Shown: one piece after another, positions 55,609 through 64,000 of the stretch | Layout of the letters: each line of letters opens with the position of its first letter | How positions within the stretch are numbered: position 1 is the first letter of the stretch | Assembly: GCF_014191985.1 (NCBI RefSeq) | Contig: NZ_JACHXI010000007.1 | Coordinates: forward strand, 1-64,000 | Length of the DNA stretch: 64,000 nucleotides | Source of the DNA: Azomonas macrocytogenes | GTDB lineage: Bacteria; Pseudomonadota; Gammaproteobacteria; Pseudomonadales; Pseudomonadaceae | Direction: 5' to 3' | The notes under the pieces: model-generated | Databases searched by the model: none | Told to the model about the DNA's origin: nothing | Seen by the model: the letters and a program-made list of their open reading frames with translations, nothing else | Made by a program: the position numbers and the translations under genes

Positions 55609-56757
55609 ATGCTCAATAAAGGTTTATCTCCGACTGACAGACATTCCCATAGCGCATCTGCGGTATTGGGGATGGTGCTGCCGGTGGATACACTCCTCTA
55701 CTTGCTGTTGCCTCTGTATGCGGCACAATTTGGTGTCACGATTGCCGAGGCGGGAGTGTTATTAGCCGCCAATCGTCTGGTTCGTATTGCCGGTTACGGC
55801 TGGGTGGCAAGGTTTTATGCCCGTCAAGGTGATCGCCTCACTTGCACATTGGCAGTAGCCGTCGCGGCTATATGTGCCATCGGTCATGCCACGCTCTCGA
55901 ATTTTTGGATGCTGCTTCCACTTCGACTGCTTTGGGGGCTTTCTTATGCTGCGCTCAATCTTTCGACCCAGGTGCTGGCTACGGCTGAGTTGGATGGCGC
56001 CGCACGTCGAACCGGTAGGTCAAGAGCCATCATCGCCATGGGGCCAGCCTTGGCCCTGCCTATAGGAGCAGTTCTTGCTGAAGCGTTTGGACCTCGAAGC
56101 ATTTTTGTTCTGCTCGCTGGTATCTCGCTGATTGCCTTGGTGGTCACACGGGAATTGCCTTCTGCTCCGCATCCTGTTCCGCAGCAAGCTCGCGGTTTTC
56201 GTATCCCTAACAGCTTGGATACATGGTCATTTTTAGAAGGCTTGACGCTAGACGGCTTGTTCATTATTGGGCTGTCTTATCTAGGCAGGGACTCGCTGCC
56301 TGGTGGAGCTGTAGTGGCCGTCGGTCTCTTGCTCGCCATGCGCTACCTTGGCGAAATGCTGTTGAGTCCGGCGGGTGGCCGATTGGCCGAGCTATTTGGC
56401 CCCGAGAAAGTCCTGGTCACTCTGTCTCTGCTGACCAGCATTGCGCTGATCGGGTTTGGTGCTGGCTGGCTTTGGGGCTGCGCAGCGAGCATCGTGATAT
56501 TGCGCTCGCTGCAATTACCCTTGATGGCTCCTATCGTAGCTCGTCGTACTTCTGGCCCAGGGAGAGTCCAGGCGCTCGCGTCGCGCGCTACGTGGCGTGA
56601 TATCGGGGCAGGAGCAGGCCCAATACTTGCGGGAGCGCTACTTCCCGTGGTTTCTCCTGTGCTGATTTACAGCGTCTCGGCTTTGCTACTGGCATGCGCA
56701 GCGCTTGCATGCGTGAGTCCTTTCGTAAATCCAGATAGAAATTCTATTTCTCCCTGA
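55609..56757 (+). CDS. MFS transporter, unknown substrate
   Basis: A 382-residue membrane protein of the major facilitator superfamily with 11-12 hydrophobic helices. The loop between helices 2 and 3 reads GWVARFYARQGDRL, a relaxed form of the MFS motif A, and a repeat-like loop RLAELFGPEKVL sits in the second half. It is about 20 residues shorter than typical drug-efflux members. The start at 55609 has no strong ribosome-binding site. An AT-rich leader (55500-55590) precedes it. It lies in the variable segment; codon choice looks slightly different from neighbours. Confidence 0.75.
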   Translation: MLNKGLSPTDRHSHSASAVLGMVLPVDTLLYLLLPLYAAQFGVTIAEAGVLLAANRLVRIAGYGWVARFYARQGDRLTCTLAVAVAAICAIGHATLSNFWMLLPLRLLWGLSYAALNLSTQVLATAELDGAARRTGRSRAIIAMGPALALPIGAVLAEAFGPRSIFVLLAGISLIALVVTRELPSAPHPVPQQARGFRIPNSLDTWSFLEGLTLDGLFIIGLSYLGRDSLPGGAVVAVGLLLAMRYLGEMLLSPAGGRLAELFGPEKVLVTLSLLTSIALIGFGAGWLWGCAASIVILRSLQLPLMAPIVARRTSGPGRVQALASRATWRDIGAGAGPILAGALLPVVSPVLIYSVSALLLACAALACVSPFVNPDRNSISP

Positions 56758-57058
56758 TAGTAGGGGCTGTTGACGTTTTGCAATGCCCCGACTCACGCGC
56801 AATGCAATATGGCCGCTACATCAAGGCTCATCAGCCCAGTGCGGGTGCTGACAGTGACGAGCCGCAAGCCGTTGGGAAAAGCCGCGCAGGGCAGGTCCCG
56901 AAGATTCATCGATTCAAGGCAAAAGTTTCAAATATGGATATATCAATAAATTCCTTTCAAGAACAATACTTGACGGATAACACTGGATTTGACAGCAGAA
57001 AGACAGCTTTTGTCGTCATTTTCTAGCATTTATTCCATTTATTCAAAATTGGTGTTTC
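56758..57058. other. Intergenic region with repeat end and AT-rich leader
   Basis: Starts with the TGTTGACG motif (56762-56775) shared with 14433-14446. An 82-codon frame (56778-57026) is open but has no ribosome-binding site and no recognisable sequence. The last 120 bases are AT-rich and probably hold the promoter of the following hydrolase gene. Confidence 0.4.
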
Positions 57059-58147
57059 ATGACTTTGACTATAAAAAATGTGCTTGCCGTTCTTGGCCTA
57101 TCAAGTTTCCTTGCCACTGCAGGTGCCGCTACCCCCAGTCCGATACATGAATCGCCATCTTCGAGAGTCGAGGCCGTTGATTACACCATTCCAGGTGCTG
57201 ATGCTGGATTGAAAATTTTCCTGAGAAACAAGCATGATCCTGAAAAAAATCAGTTCAATGCTTCGAAAACAGTACTTTTTGTGCACGGTGCCAGTCAGCC
57301 AGCGGAAACCGTATTTGACATAGCAGTGGGCAAAGGATCCTGGGCAGACACCCTGGTCGAGGATGGATTCGACGTCTGGCTCGTGGATGTACGCGGATAT
57401 GGTCGTTCCGGTGTGCCTGATGACGTGGCCAAGGCGGGAGAGAATAGCGCTCCGTTCGCTACGACCCAGCAAGCCGTGGCAGATATCGCCTCTGCCATCG
57501 ATTTCATTCGCACTCATCGCCATGTTGACAGCGTCAACCTGATAGCCTGGTCCTGGGGCACAGTGATCACGGGTTCCTATGCGGCAGCGCATGTCGATGC
57601 CGTTCAGAGCCTGACTTTGCTGGGTCCAGTCTGGCCGCGCTCCCCATCGTCCACTCAACCATCGTCCCAGCTTGGTCCATGGGCTTACTGGACGTTTGAG
57701 GATTCGCTCAATAAGCTTCAGAACGGTGCACCACAGAATGAACGCGCCAACCTTTTTCCTGCGCAGGATCGTGATGTCTGGGAAAAGGCATTGCTGGCTT
57801 CCCAACCAGCGGCAGCCAAGTCCAGCCCCGCCAAATTCAGGTCGCCGACGGGCGTAGTGGCCGACGCCCGGGAATACTGGGGAGCCGGAAAGCTTCCTTA
57901 TAACCCAGAAGATATTCGAGTTCCCACATTCATTGTGGTTGGTCAATGGGATGCGGTGACGCCGCCATCCGGCGCCGATGCCCTTTACCTGGCTCTCAAA
58001 AACTCTCCGCTTCGGTCCTCTCTTCATATTCCACGAGCCACTCATTTCGTGGCCGTGGAGACAGGGCGGGATATTTTGATCCCTGCAGTGCAGAACTTCA
58101 TTGCTGAAGCTAGCACCGCGGCCAGGCTGGAAGGAGTCAGGCGCTAA
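57059..58147 (+). CDS. Exported alpha/beta hydrolase
   Basis: A 362-residue protein with a signal peptide (about 1-23, ending TAGA-ATPSP). The alpha/beta-hydrolase core has the oxyanion motif LFVHGAS, a nucleophile elbow AWSWGT with Ser165 (Ala replaces the first Gly of GxSxG), the acid in GQWDAVTPP and the histidine in ATHFVAVE. A lid-like region rich in Ser, Pro and Gln lies between about 195 and 270. It is likely a periplasmic or secreted esterase or lipase-like enzyme; the substrate is unknown. Last gene of the variable segment. Confidence 0.78.
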   Translation: MTLTIKNVLAVLGLSSFLATAGAATPSPIHESPSSRVEAVDYTIPGADAGLKIFLRNKHDPEKNQFNASKTVLFVHGASQPAETVFDIAVGKGSWADTLVEDGFDVWLVDVRGYGRSGVPDDVAKAGENSAPFATTQQAVADIASAIDFIRTHRHVDSVNLIAWSWGTVITGSYAAAHVDAVQSLTLLGPVWPRSPSSTQPSSQLGPWAYWTFEDSLNKLQNGAPQNERANLFPAQDRDVWEKALLASQPAAAKSSPAKFRSPTGVVADAREYWGAGKLPYNPEDIRVPTFIVVGQWDAVTPPSGADALYLALKNSPLRSSLHIPRATHFVAVETGRDILIPAVQNFIAEASTAARLEGVRR

Positions 58148-58280
58148 CAGTCCATGTCATCATCAATTGAGGTTATCTGGTTGCATCGTCAGTGGTCCTG
58201 TTCACGGGCTGCAAGTGGTGATTCGAAACATTGCCGATGTTGAATCAAGGGGTGTTTCTGCTTTTCATCCTGCGCGGCTT

Positions 58281-58991
58281 TCAATCACGCTGGAATTTCA
58301 AATCCCATACTCCATGCCCCAGCCGTTCACCTCGGCGTTCGAATTTGGTGATGGGGCGCTCTGGCGGACGAGGCACATAGCATCCGTCTTCGGCCAGGTT
58401 GCGATAGCCCGGTGCGGCATTCATCACCTCAAGCATGTGTTCGGCATAAGGCAGCCAGTCAGTGGCCATATGCAGCACACCGCCGCTCTTCAGTTTTAGT
58501 CGCACCAGTTCGGCGAAGGCCGGTTGGACGATACGGCGTTTGTGGTGGCGACTTTTGTGCCAGGGGTCGGGAAAGAACAACAGCACTCGATCCAGGGTGG
58601 CATCGGGCACGCATTCGCGCAGTACGTCCAAGGCATCACAGCTGTAAATGCGTAGATTGGTCAATTCCTGCACCAGCATGCCACTGAGTAGCGCTCCTAC
58701 GCCGGGCTTGTGTACCTCGACGCCAATGAAGTCTTCATGCGGTGCGTTGGCCGCCATTTCCAGGGTGGAATGCCCCATGCCGAAACCGATTTCGAACGTG
58801 CGTGGTGCCTGGCGTCCGAAGATTTGGTCGAAATCGCACAGGCCGTCGGTTGGTTCCAGGCCGAAGCGGGGCCAGCCCTGTTCGAGGCCGCGCTGCTGGC
58901 CTTCTGTCACGCGTCCAGCACGCATGACAAAGCTCTTGATGGTGCGCAGGCGCGGTGTATCTTGCCCGGCGGTTTGTGAAACGTCGCTCAT
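58281..58991 (-). CDS. trmB: tRNA (guanine-N7)-methyltransferase
   Basis: A 236-residue SAM enzyme that makes m7G46 in t[18 protein letters not shown] is the SAM motif, [13 protein letters not shown] and [16 protein letters not shown] are TrmB signatures. ATG 58991 has AAAGG six bases upstream; the frame to 59057 is inside the thiG terminator and is not used. It follows thiG on the minus strand, as in P. aeruginosa, but behind a terminator. Confidence 0.95.
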   Translation of the reverse strand: MSDVSQTAGQDTPRLRTIKSFVMRAGRVTEGQQRGLEQGWPRFGLEPTDGLCDFDQIFGRQAPRTFEIGFGMGHSTLEMAANAPHEDFIGVEVHKPGVGALLSGMLVQELTNLRIYSCDALDVLRECVPDATLDRVLLFFPDPWHKSRHHKRRIVQPAFAELVRLKLKSGGVLHMATDWLPYAEHMLEVMNAAPGYRNLAEDGCYVPRPPERPITKFERRGERLGHGVWDLKFQRD

Positions 58992-59013
58992 GAAAGACCT
59001 TTTGTATATCGAC

Positions 59014-59047
59014 AGAAAAAAGGCCGGGCGCACAATTCGCCCGGCCT
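59014..59047 (-). terminator. Intrinsic terminator after thiG
   Basis: A perfect 10-bp GC stem (59021-59030 with 59038-59047), 7-base loop, and on the minus strand a run of six T after it. It lies between thiG and trmB, so trmB needs read-through or its own promoter. Confidence 0.85.
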
Positions 59048-59066
59048 CTGGGGCCATCAGCCCGGA

Positions 59067-59861
59067 TTATCGGATCAAGCCTTCCAACGGCGACGAGGCA
59101 CTGGCGTAGAGTTTCTTCGGCATGCGCCCGGCCAGGTAGGCCAGGCGTCCGGCCTCGATGGCGTGCTGCATGGCACGGGCCATCAGTACCGGGTTCTGGG
59201 CATGGGCGATGGCGCTGTTCATCAATACTGCCTCGCAACCCAGTTCCATGGCGATGGTGGCATCGGATGCCGTACCTACACCGGCATCCACCAGCACCGG
59301 CACCTTGGCTTCTTCAAGGATGATGCGCAGGTTGTAAGGGTTGCAGATGCCCAGGCCCGTGCCGATCAGACCGGCCAGCGGCATCACGGCGATACAGCCG
59401 GTTTCCGCCAACTGGCGCGCGATGATCGGGTCGTCGCTGGTATAGACCATCACGTCGAAGCCGTCCTTGACCAATACTTCGGCAGCCTTGAGGGTCTCGA
59501 TCACATTGGGGAACAGGGTCTTCTGGTCGGCCAGCACTTCCAGTTTGACCAACTTGTGGCCGTCGAGCAGCTCGCGTGCCAGGCGGCAGGTCCGCACCGC
59601 TTCCTCGGCGTTATAGCAACCAGCGGTGTTGGGCAGGATGGTATAGCGCGCAGGGTCGATCACTTCCAGCAGGTTTGGCTCGCCGGGATTCTGCCCGATG
59701 TTCGTGCGGCGCACGGCGACGGTGACGATTTCCGCGCCCGAGGCTTCGATGGCCAGGCGGGTTTGCTCGAGATCCTTGTACTTACCGGTACCGATCAGCA
59801 GGCGTGACGCAAAGGTACGGCCAGCCAAGGTGAAGGGCTTATCGATGGGGGCAGAAGACAT
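59067..59861 (-). CDS. thiG: Thiazole synthase
   Basis: A 264-residue (beta-alpha)8-barrel enzyme that builds the thiazole phosphate of thiamine from DXP, dehydroglycine or glycine imine, and ThiS-thiocarboxylate. [38 protein letters not shown] (expected to hold the Schiff-base Lys) and [15 protein letters not shown] are the family blocks. AGGA lies nine bases before the ATG. It follows thiS by 83 bases. Confidence 0.95.
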   Translation of the reverse strand: MSSAPIDKPFTLAGRTFASRLLIGTGKYKDLEQTRLAIEASGAEIVTVAVRRTNIGQNPGEPNLLEVIDPARYTILPNTAGCYNAEEAVRTCRLARELLDGHKLVKLEVLADQKTLFPNVIETLKAAEVLVKDGFDVMVYTSDDPIIARQLAETGCIAVMPLAGLIGTGLGICNPYNLRIILEEAKVPVLVDAGVGTASDATIAMELGCEAVLMNSAIAHAQNPVLMARAMQHAIEAGRLAYLAGRMPKKLYASASSPLEGLIR

Positions 59862-59944
59862 GGGCGATTCCTCGTGGTCGGGAATGGACAGGCGAAAGTT
59901 CGCCGGGCGGTCAGGTAAGCAAGGTGCTGACGTAGCGGAACCGG

Positions 59945-60145
59945 CTAGCCGCCACCGATGGCGTGTACTACTTCGATTCGATCACCTTCGGACAGCCGAG
60001 TATCGGCATACTGGCTACGCGGGACGATTTCCAGGTTCAGCTCGACCGCCACGCGGCGTCCGCCCAATTCCATGCGTTCGAGCAGATCGGCCAGCGTCTG
60101 GTCGGCGTGCAACTCGTAGGGCTCGCCATTCAACTGGATGTGCAT
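59945..60145 (-). CDS. thiS: Sulfur carrier protein ThiS
   Basis: A 66-residue ubiquitin-like protein ending in Gly-Gly-Gly; the C-terminal Gly is adenylated and thiocarboxylated to carry sulphur to Thi[13 protein letters not shown] and RRVAVELN and VVHAIGGG are typical. ATG 60145 matches the start of homologues; ATG 60157, in frame, is possible. Neither has a strong ribosome-binding site. Confidence 0.92.
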   Translation of the reverse strand: MHIQLNGEPYELHADQTLADLLERMELGGRRVAVELNLEIVPRSQYADTRLSEGDRIEVVHAIGGG

Positions 60146-60223
60146 GCTGATCGTCATCGTTGCGAAAGGGCTTTCATTCTAGCCCTAAGCCGACGCCCGA
60201 CCAAGCCATGCCCGTGCGCTTGG

Positions 60224-60595
60224 TCAGGCCAGGCGCCAGGCTGCCAGCCCCAGGCACAGCCAGCCGGCCATGAAGGCCAGACCGCCGATCGGCGTGACGA
60301 TCCCAAGTTTGCCGACGCCGGTCATGGTCAGCAGATAGAGACTGCCGGAAAACAGCAGGATACCCGCGCAGAACAGGCTTCCCGACCAGGCCAGCAGTGC
60401 TGTGGGTGTGCGTTGTACCGCCACGGCGATACCAAGCAGCGCCAGGGCGTGAATCTGCTGATAGTGTACCGCTGTCTGGAAAATCGCCAGGTACTCTGGG
60501 GTAAGCTTGTCCTTCAGGCCATGGGCCCCGAAAGCCCCCAGGGCGACACCGGTGAAACCGAAGAAAGCAGCGAGTAGCAAAAAGGAACGGACCAT
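60224..60595 (-). CDS. DUF423 family small membrane protein (YgdD-like)
   Basis: A 123-residue inner-membrane protein with four helices and the DUF423 signature GAFGAHGLKDKL followed by FQTAVHYQQIHALALL. Function unknown. ATG 60595 is favoured because GGAG is five bases upstream; GTG 60601 would be too close to it. It lies before thiS on the same strand and is divergent from mtgA, as in P. aeruginosa PA0379-PA0378. Confidence 0.9.
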   Translation of the reverse strand: MVRSFLLLAAFFGFTGVALGAFGAHGLKDKLTPEYLAIFQTAVHYQQIHALALLGIAVAVQRTPTALLAWSGSLFCAGILLFSGSLYLLTMTGVGKLGIVTPIGGLAFMAGWLCLGLAAWRLA

Positions 60596-60729
60596 TGGCA
60601 CTCCAAAGCGCAGAGAAGGTGAAAATGATCTCCGAGTCTACCGACCGGACGTACGGTTGCGGACTACCGATGATGCCGCAATCGATCGGCGGGGAGCTGT
60701 CCATATTCTTTTTCTCGTGTGCCTGAACC

Positions 60730-61440
60730 ATGCCTGCCATGTTTCGATCCCGACTGTTTCGAGGCTTTTGCCTGCTGTTGCTGTGCCTGATAGCTTTGTC
60801 CGTACTGCTGGTACTGCCGTTGCGCTGGCTTGCGCCGCCGGTAACCGCCTTGATGATCGAGCGCAAGATCGAATCCTGGATCGAGAGGAAACCCATCGAT
60901 ATCGAGCATATCTGGCGTCCCTGGAGCGAATTACCCGACGACTTGAAGATGGCGGTGATTGCTGCCGAGGATCAGAAATTCCTCGATCACCGGGGGTTCG
61001 ATACGGATGCGATCCGCGCGGCTTTCAACCATAACGAGCAGGGTGGTTCGCTGCGTGGCGCCAGTACCCTCAGCCAGCAGGTGGCCAAGAATCTGTTTCT
61101 GTGGTCCGGCCGTAGCTGGCTGCGCAAGGGAATCGAAGCCTGGTTCACCCTGTTGATCGAACTGTTCTGGTCCAAGCAGCGAATTCTTGAAATCTATCTC
61201 AACAGCGTCGAATGGGATGTCGGTATTTTCGGTGCCCAAGCTGCGGCCAGGCATCACTTCAGCGTTGATGCCAGCGCCTTGTCCAGCCGTCAGGCCAGTT
61301 TGCTGGCCGCCGTGCTACCTAATCCGCGAGTCTGGAGCGCCGGACATCCCAGTACCTATGTCAATTCGCGCGCCGCCTGGATTCGCCAGCAGGTACAGCA
61401 ACTTGGCGGTAATCGATTTATTGACCGTCTGGACAACTAA
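60730..61440 (+). CDS. mtgA: Monofunctional biosynthetic peptidoglycan transglycosylase
   Basis: A 236-residue GT51 enzyme with one N-terminal transmembrane helix (about 10-34). The catalytic Glu is in AAEDQKFLDHRGFD and the second motif is GASTLSQQVAKNLFLW; EIYLNSVEWDVGIFG and RQASLLAAVLPNP are also present. It polymerises lipid II glycan strands at the inner membrane. It is divergent from the DUF423 gene. Confidence 0.95.
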   Translation: MPAMFRSRLFRGFCLLLLCLIALSVLLVLPLRWLAPPVTALMIERKIESWIERKPIDIEHIWRPWSELPDDLKMAVIAAEDQKFLDHRGFDTDAIRAAFNHNEQGGSLRGASTLSQQVAKNLFLWSGRSWLRKGIEAWFTLLIELFWSKQRILEIYLNSVEWDVGIFGAQAAARHHFSVDASALSSRQASLLAAVLPNPRVWSAGHPSTYVNSRAAWIRQQVQQLGGNRFIDRLDN

Positions 61441-61538
61441 CGAAAATATGCGGATAGTCCCAAGCCAAGTCAAGGTAACGGCAGGTTACCTGGTCGATAA
61501 TCGTCAGCACGAAGTATCGGTTGTATTTGTAATTGGAC

Positions 61539-63530
61539 ATGAAAAAAATACATACGAAGCTGTTGGTCCTGTGTCTGGTTTATTGCGTGCTGGCACTCTT
61601 ATGGGTTTTCTCGACTGATCTTCTACTGCAGCGCCTGCTGAAAAACGCTTTCGATATCCATACGCTTCAGGTCATCGGGAGTTGCACTTCCGTCCTGTTC
61701 ACGGCTCTACTGCTGTACGTGGTGGGGCGATGTCATGCATCGCGCATGGAGCACCAGCGCAAAGCCCGTTCCCTGCAGGAAATCTATCTGCGCAATGCTG
61801 CGGCGATATTCGAATCCACCCTGGAAGGGGTGATTGTTACTGATGCCGAGCGCCACATTACCCATATCAATCCCGCGCTCGGCCATATTACCGGTTATGC
61901 AGAAAGTGAAGTCTTGGGACGAACTCCGAGCTTGTTTTCCTCGGGCCTGCACAACAGTGATTTTTACCAGGATATGTGGCATGCCCTCAGCGAACGGCGG
62001 TTCTGGAGCGGGGAAATATGGAACCGCCGCAAAAGCGGCGAGCTTTATGCGCAATGGCAGACTATCCGCGCCGTCTATGACGACAACGACCGGCTTACCC
62101 ATTACATCGGGGTATTTTCCGATGTCACCTTGCTCAAGCGCTCCCGCGAGGATCTGGCTTATCTGACCCATTACGATCAACTACTGGATCTGCCCAACCG
62201 CCTGCTGTTTCTCGAACTGGCAAAACAACAGCTGGAGCGATCGCTGACGATGGACAGCAAAGCTGGCGGTGCCTTGCTACTGATCGATCTCGATCACTTC
62301 AAAAACATCAATGAGAGCCTCGGGCACAACACCGGCGATGCCTTGTTGAAGGAATTCGCTGCTCGCCTGCATCGCTGCCAGAGCAACGGCATGGTGCTCG
62401 CCCGGCTCGATGGCGACGAATTGGCTCTGCTGGTCGAGCAGTGTTCGGCCGAGCGTGCAGCAGCCCTGGCCCAGCGAATTCTTGCCGATCTGAATCAGGT
62501 ATTCATCCTGCAGGAACAGGAGCTTTTCATCAGCGCCAGTATCGGTATCGCCTTTTATCCATACGATGCGCAAAATATCGAACAACTGTTGCGCAATGCC
62601 GACTCGGCACTCTTCAAGGCCAAAGCCAACGGCCGCTCGACCTATGCTTTCTACAGCCAGGAACTTACCAGTCAGGCCTGCGAACGCGTTCAACTGGCCA
62701 CCTCCCTGCGTCAGGCGCTGGAACAGCAGCAACTGGTTCCCTATTACCAGCCGATCCATGACCTGAAAAGCGGGGAAATCGTCGGCTTCGAAGCCCTGGC
62801 ACGCTGGCAGCACCCCGAACAGGGTTTGATATCGCCAGCACGCTTCATTCCGGTAGCCGAGGAAACTGGGCTGATCGCCGCCATCGATCGGAGAATTCTG
62901 GAGCAGGCCTGTCGTCAGACACAGGCATGGCTGAATGAAGGGCGGAACCTGTGTTTTATTTCGGTGAATATTTCCAGCCGTCTGTTTCATCGCGGCGAGC
63001 TGGATATCCAGGTGGCCAAGATTCTGGCCCGGACCGGTCTACCAGCGCACCGATTGATCCTGGAAATCACCGAGAGCGCGGTGATGGAAGACGCCGAAGG
63101 CGCCATGATCCAATTGGATCGCCTGCGTAAGCTTGGGGTCTCCCTGGCGATAGACGATTTCGGCACAGGCTATTCCTCACTGCAGCGCCTCAAGCGCATG
63201 AACGTCCACAAACTCAAACTGGATCAGGGGTTCGTCAAGGGCCTGCCGCACGATGCCGGCAATGTCGCGATCACCCGCTCGGTCATCACCCTGGCCCACA
63301 ATCTCGGCCTGCGCGTGGTCGCCGAGGGCATCGAACTCCCCGAGCAGGCGGCCTTTCTGCTCGAACATCATTGCGATCTTGGTCAGGGTTACGGTTTTGG
63401 GCGGCCGCAACCGGCGGTGAATATCGTCTGGCAGTCGACCGCAAGCATGCAGTACGGACAATCGGCCATGGCCGCAAGACCGGCGGTCGACAGGCTACCC
63501 AAGCGTTCTGCGCAGGTCCATACGCAATAG
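61539..63530 (+). CDS. PAS-GGDEF-EAL protein, likely c-di-GMP phosphodiesterase
   Basis: A 663-residue membrane protein: two helices at about 5-25 and 42-62, a PAS domain (about 85-205), a GGDEF domain (about 225-380) and an EAL domain (about 395-640). The GGDEF signature reads DGDEL at residues 291-295, so cyclase activity is doubtful. The EAL domain keeps its motif at Glu418 (FEALARW), NISSRLF, EITES, DDFGTGYSS and KLDQGF, the residues needed to hydrolyse c-di-GMP. The degenerate GGDEF may bind GTP and activate the EAL domain, as in known dual-domain enzymes. ATG 61539 has a poor ribosome-binding site. Confidence 0.88.
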   Translation: MKKIHTKLLVLCLVYCVLALLWVFSTDLLLQRLLKNAFDIHTLQVIGSCTSVLFTALLLYVVGRCHASRMEHQRKARSLQEIYLRNAAAIFESTLEGVIVTDAERHITHINPALGHITGYAESEVLGRTPSLFSSGLHNSDFYQDMWHALSERRFWSGEIWNRRKSGELYAQWQTIRAVYDDNDRLTHYIGVFSDVTLLKRSREDLAYLTHYDQLLDLPNRLLFLELAKQQLERSLTMDSKAGGALLLIDLDHFKNINESLGHNTGDALLKEFAARLHRCQSNGMVLARLDGDELALLVEQCSAERAAALAQRILADLNQVFILQEQELFISASIGIAFYPYDAQNIEQLLRNADSALFKAKANGRSTYAFYSQELTSQACERVQLATSLRQALEQQQLVPYYQPIHDLKSGEIVGFEALARWQHPEQGLISPARFIPVAEETGLIAAIDRRILEQACRQTQAWLNEGRNLCFISVNISSRLFHRGELDIQVAKILARTGLPAHRLILEITESAVMEDAEGAMIQLDRLRKLGVSLAIDDFGTGYSSLQRLKRMNVHKLKLDQGFVKGLPHDAGNVAITRSVITLAHNLGLRVVAEGIELPEQAAFLLEHHCDLGQGYGFGRPQPAVNIVWQSTASMQYGQSAMAARPAVDRLPKRSAQVHTQ

Positions 63531-63620
63531 CCGTAAGCTCAACGGCACTTGTTATACGAGCGGGATTCCTTCGACACTATCTGTATCCATACTTGGATAG
63601 ATCCCGCTTTCGCCATAACG

Positions 63621-64000
63621 ATGCCGACTATGAGCAAGTCCCGCAAGAGTACTTTTCGCCAACTATTCAGCCTGCGCAACGCAACGGCCTGGCTCGTGCT
63701 CGTACTCACGTTACTCGTGCAGTTGGCGTTTCAACTGAACCTGCGCCTCCAGCGGGAAGAGGTCGCCAGGCGACAGTTCGAGGTACTGTCTGACAAGGTG
63801 ATCGACTCCATTGGCAAGCGCTTGGGGACCTATGAACAGATTCTGCTCGGTGCCGCCGGCCTGTTCGATGCCGTACCTCATATCGGGTGGAATCAGTTTC
63901 ACACCTATGTCGAACGGCTGCAGCTGGACAAGAACTACCCTGGCATCCAGCGCATGGGGTTCAGTCAGCGCGTACTTCCCGCCGAGCGGGAAACGTTCGT
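63621..64000 (+). CDS. CHASE-domain sensor protein, N-terminal part (cut by window)
   Basis: The first 126 codons of a longer gene. After a short basic N-terminus there is one transmembrane helix (about 20-38, AWLVLVLTLLVQLAF) and then the start of a periplasmic CHASE domain: LGTYEQILLGAAGLFDA, then YPGIQRMGFSQRVL. Such sensors usually carry GGDEF, EAL or kinase domains further on. Starts at ATG 63621 or 63630 are both possible. Its position just after another c-di-GMP gene makes a GGDEF output plausible, but it is not seen. Confidence 0.75.
   Translation, partial: MPTMSKSRKSTFRQLFSLRNATAWLVLVLTLLVQLAFQLNLRLQREEVARRQFEVLSDKVIDSIGKRLGTYEQILLGAAGLFDAVPHIGWNQFHTYVERLQLDKNYPGIQRMGFSQRVLPAERETF

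Noticed and set aside
56778-57026. 82-codon plus-strand frame before the secreted hydrolase gene
   Set aside because: No ribosome-binding site or recognisable sequence; it spans a repeat end and an AT-rich leader.
1-64000. tRNA genes, rRNA genes, CRISPR arrays, phage or intact insertion sequences
   Set aside because: Read through on both strands; no cloverleaf, spaced direct repeats, transposase or integrase sequence was found.

Overview
The window is a stretch of chromosome from a Pseudomonas-type gammaproteobacterium (family Pseudomonadaceae; species not determined). The evidence is gene content and order: pilU-pilT / yggS-proC-yggT / metX-metW-rdgB-hemW, thiS-thiG-trmB beside mtgA, pstS/pstC-pstA-pstB-phoU, serA divergent from a D-2-hydroxyglutarate dehydrogenase, mprF with its acvB-type partner, a PvdQ-like acylase, the aatJQMP glutamate/aspartate transporter, and an edd start carrying a HexR-type operator. 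Coding density is high and no tRNA, rRNA, CRISPR array or intact insertion sequence was seen.

Left part (1-20 kb): the first codons of edd (minus strand) behind a perfect palindrome that fits HexR; a small membrane protein; a gap-type GAPDH; a 3-keto-disaccharide hydrolase-like protein; a PvdQ-family acylase; mprF-acvB (aminoacylation of phosphatidylglycerol and its reversal); a divergent pyruvate kinase with an N-terminal extension and no C-terminal domain; opgD (periplasmic glucans); yhhQ (queuosine precursor import); the aat operon; and a LuxR-type regulator.

Middle (20-46 kb): the phosphate uptake operon with Pho boxes before both pstS and pstC, and two related long palindromes flanking pstB. 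After it come an M23 peptidase, a CNNM/CBS protein, a medium-chain reductase with a divergent LysR regulator, a ModA/ModB pair with no ATPase gene beside it, a HAD phosphatase, endonuclease I, ilvA, rpiA, a SdiA-regulated protein, an FAH-family hydrolase, D2HGDH and serA, a CsgD-like regulator, and the twitching ATPases pilU and pilT.

Right part (46-64 kb): conserved housekeeping blocks yggS-proC-yggT and metX-metW-rdgB-hemW, then a variable segment (about 52.05-58.2 kb) inserted before trmB-thiG-thiS. It carries an LPS-kinase-like gene, a decayed stretch, a fluoride-resistance operon (crcB plus a DUF190 gene) preceded by a clear fluoride riboswitch and an unreported-looking 28-codon ORF, a secreted two-repeat cysteine protein, an MFS transporter and a secreted alpha/beta hydrolase. 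The window ends with mtgA, a PAS-GGDEF-EAL protein with a degenerate GGDEF motif, and the start of a CHASE-domain sensor cut by the window edge.

The most interesting local signal is the crcB leader: riboswitch, a short ORF whose Shine-Dalgarno sits in a hairpin, an alternative pairing partner inside the riboswitch expression platform, and a stop codon two bases from the crcB start.
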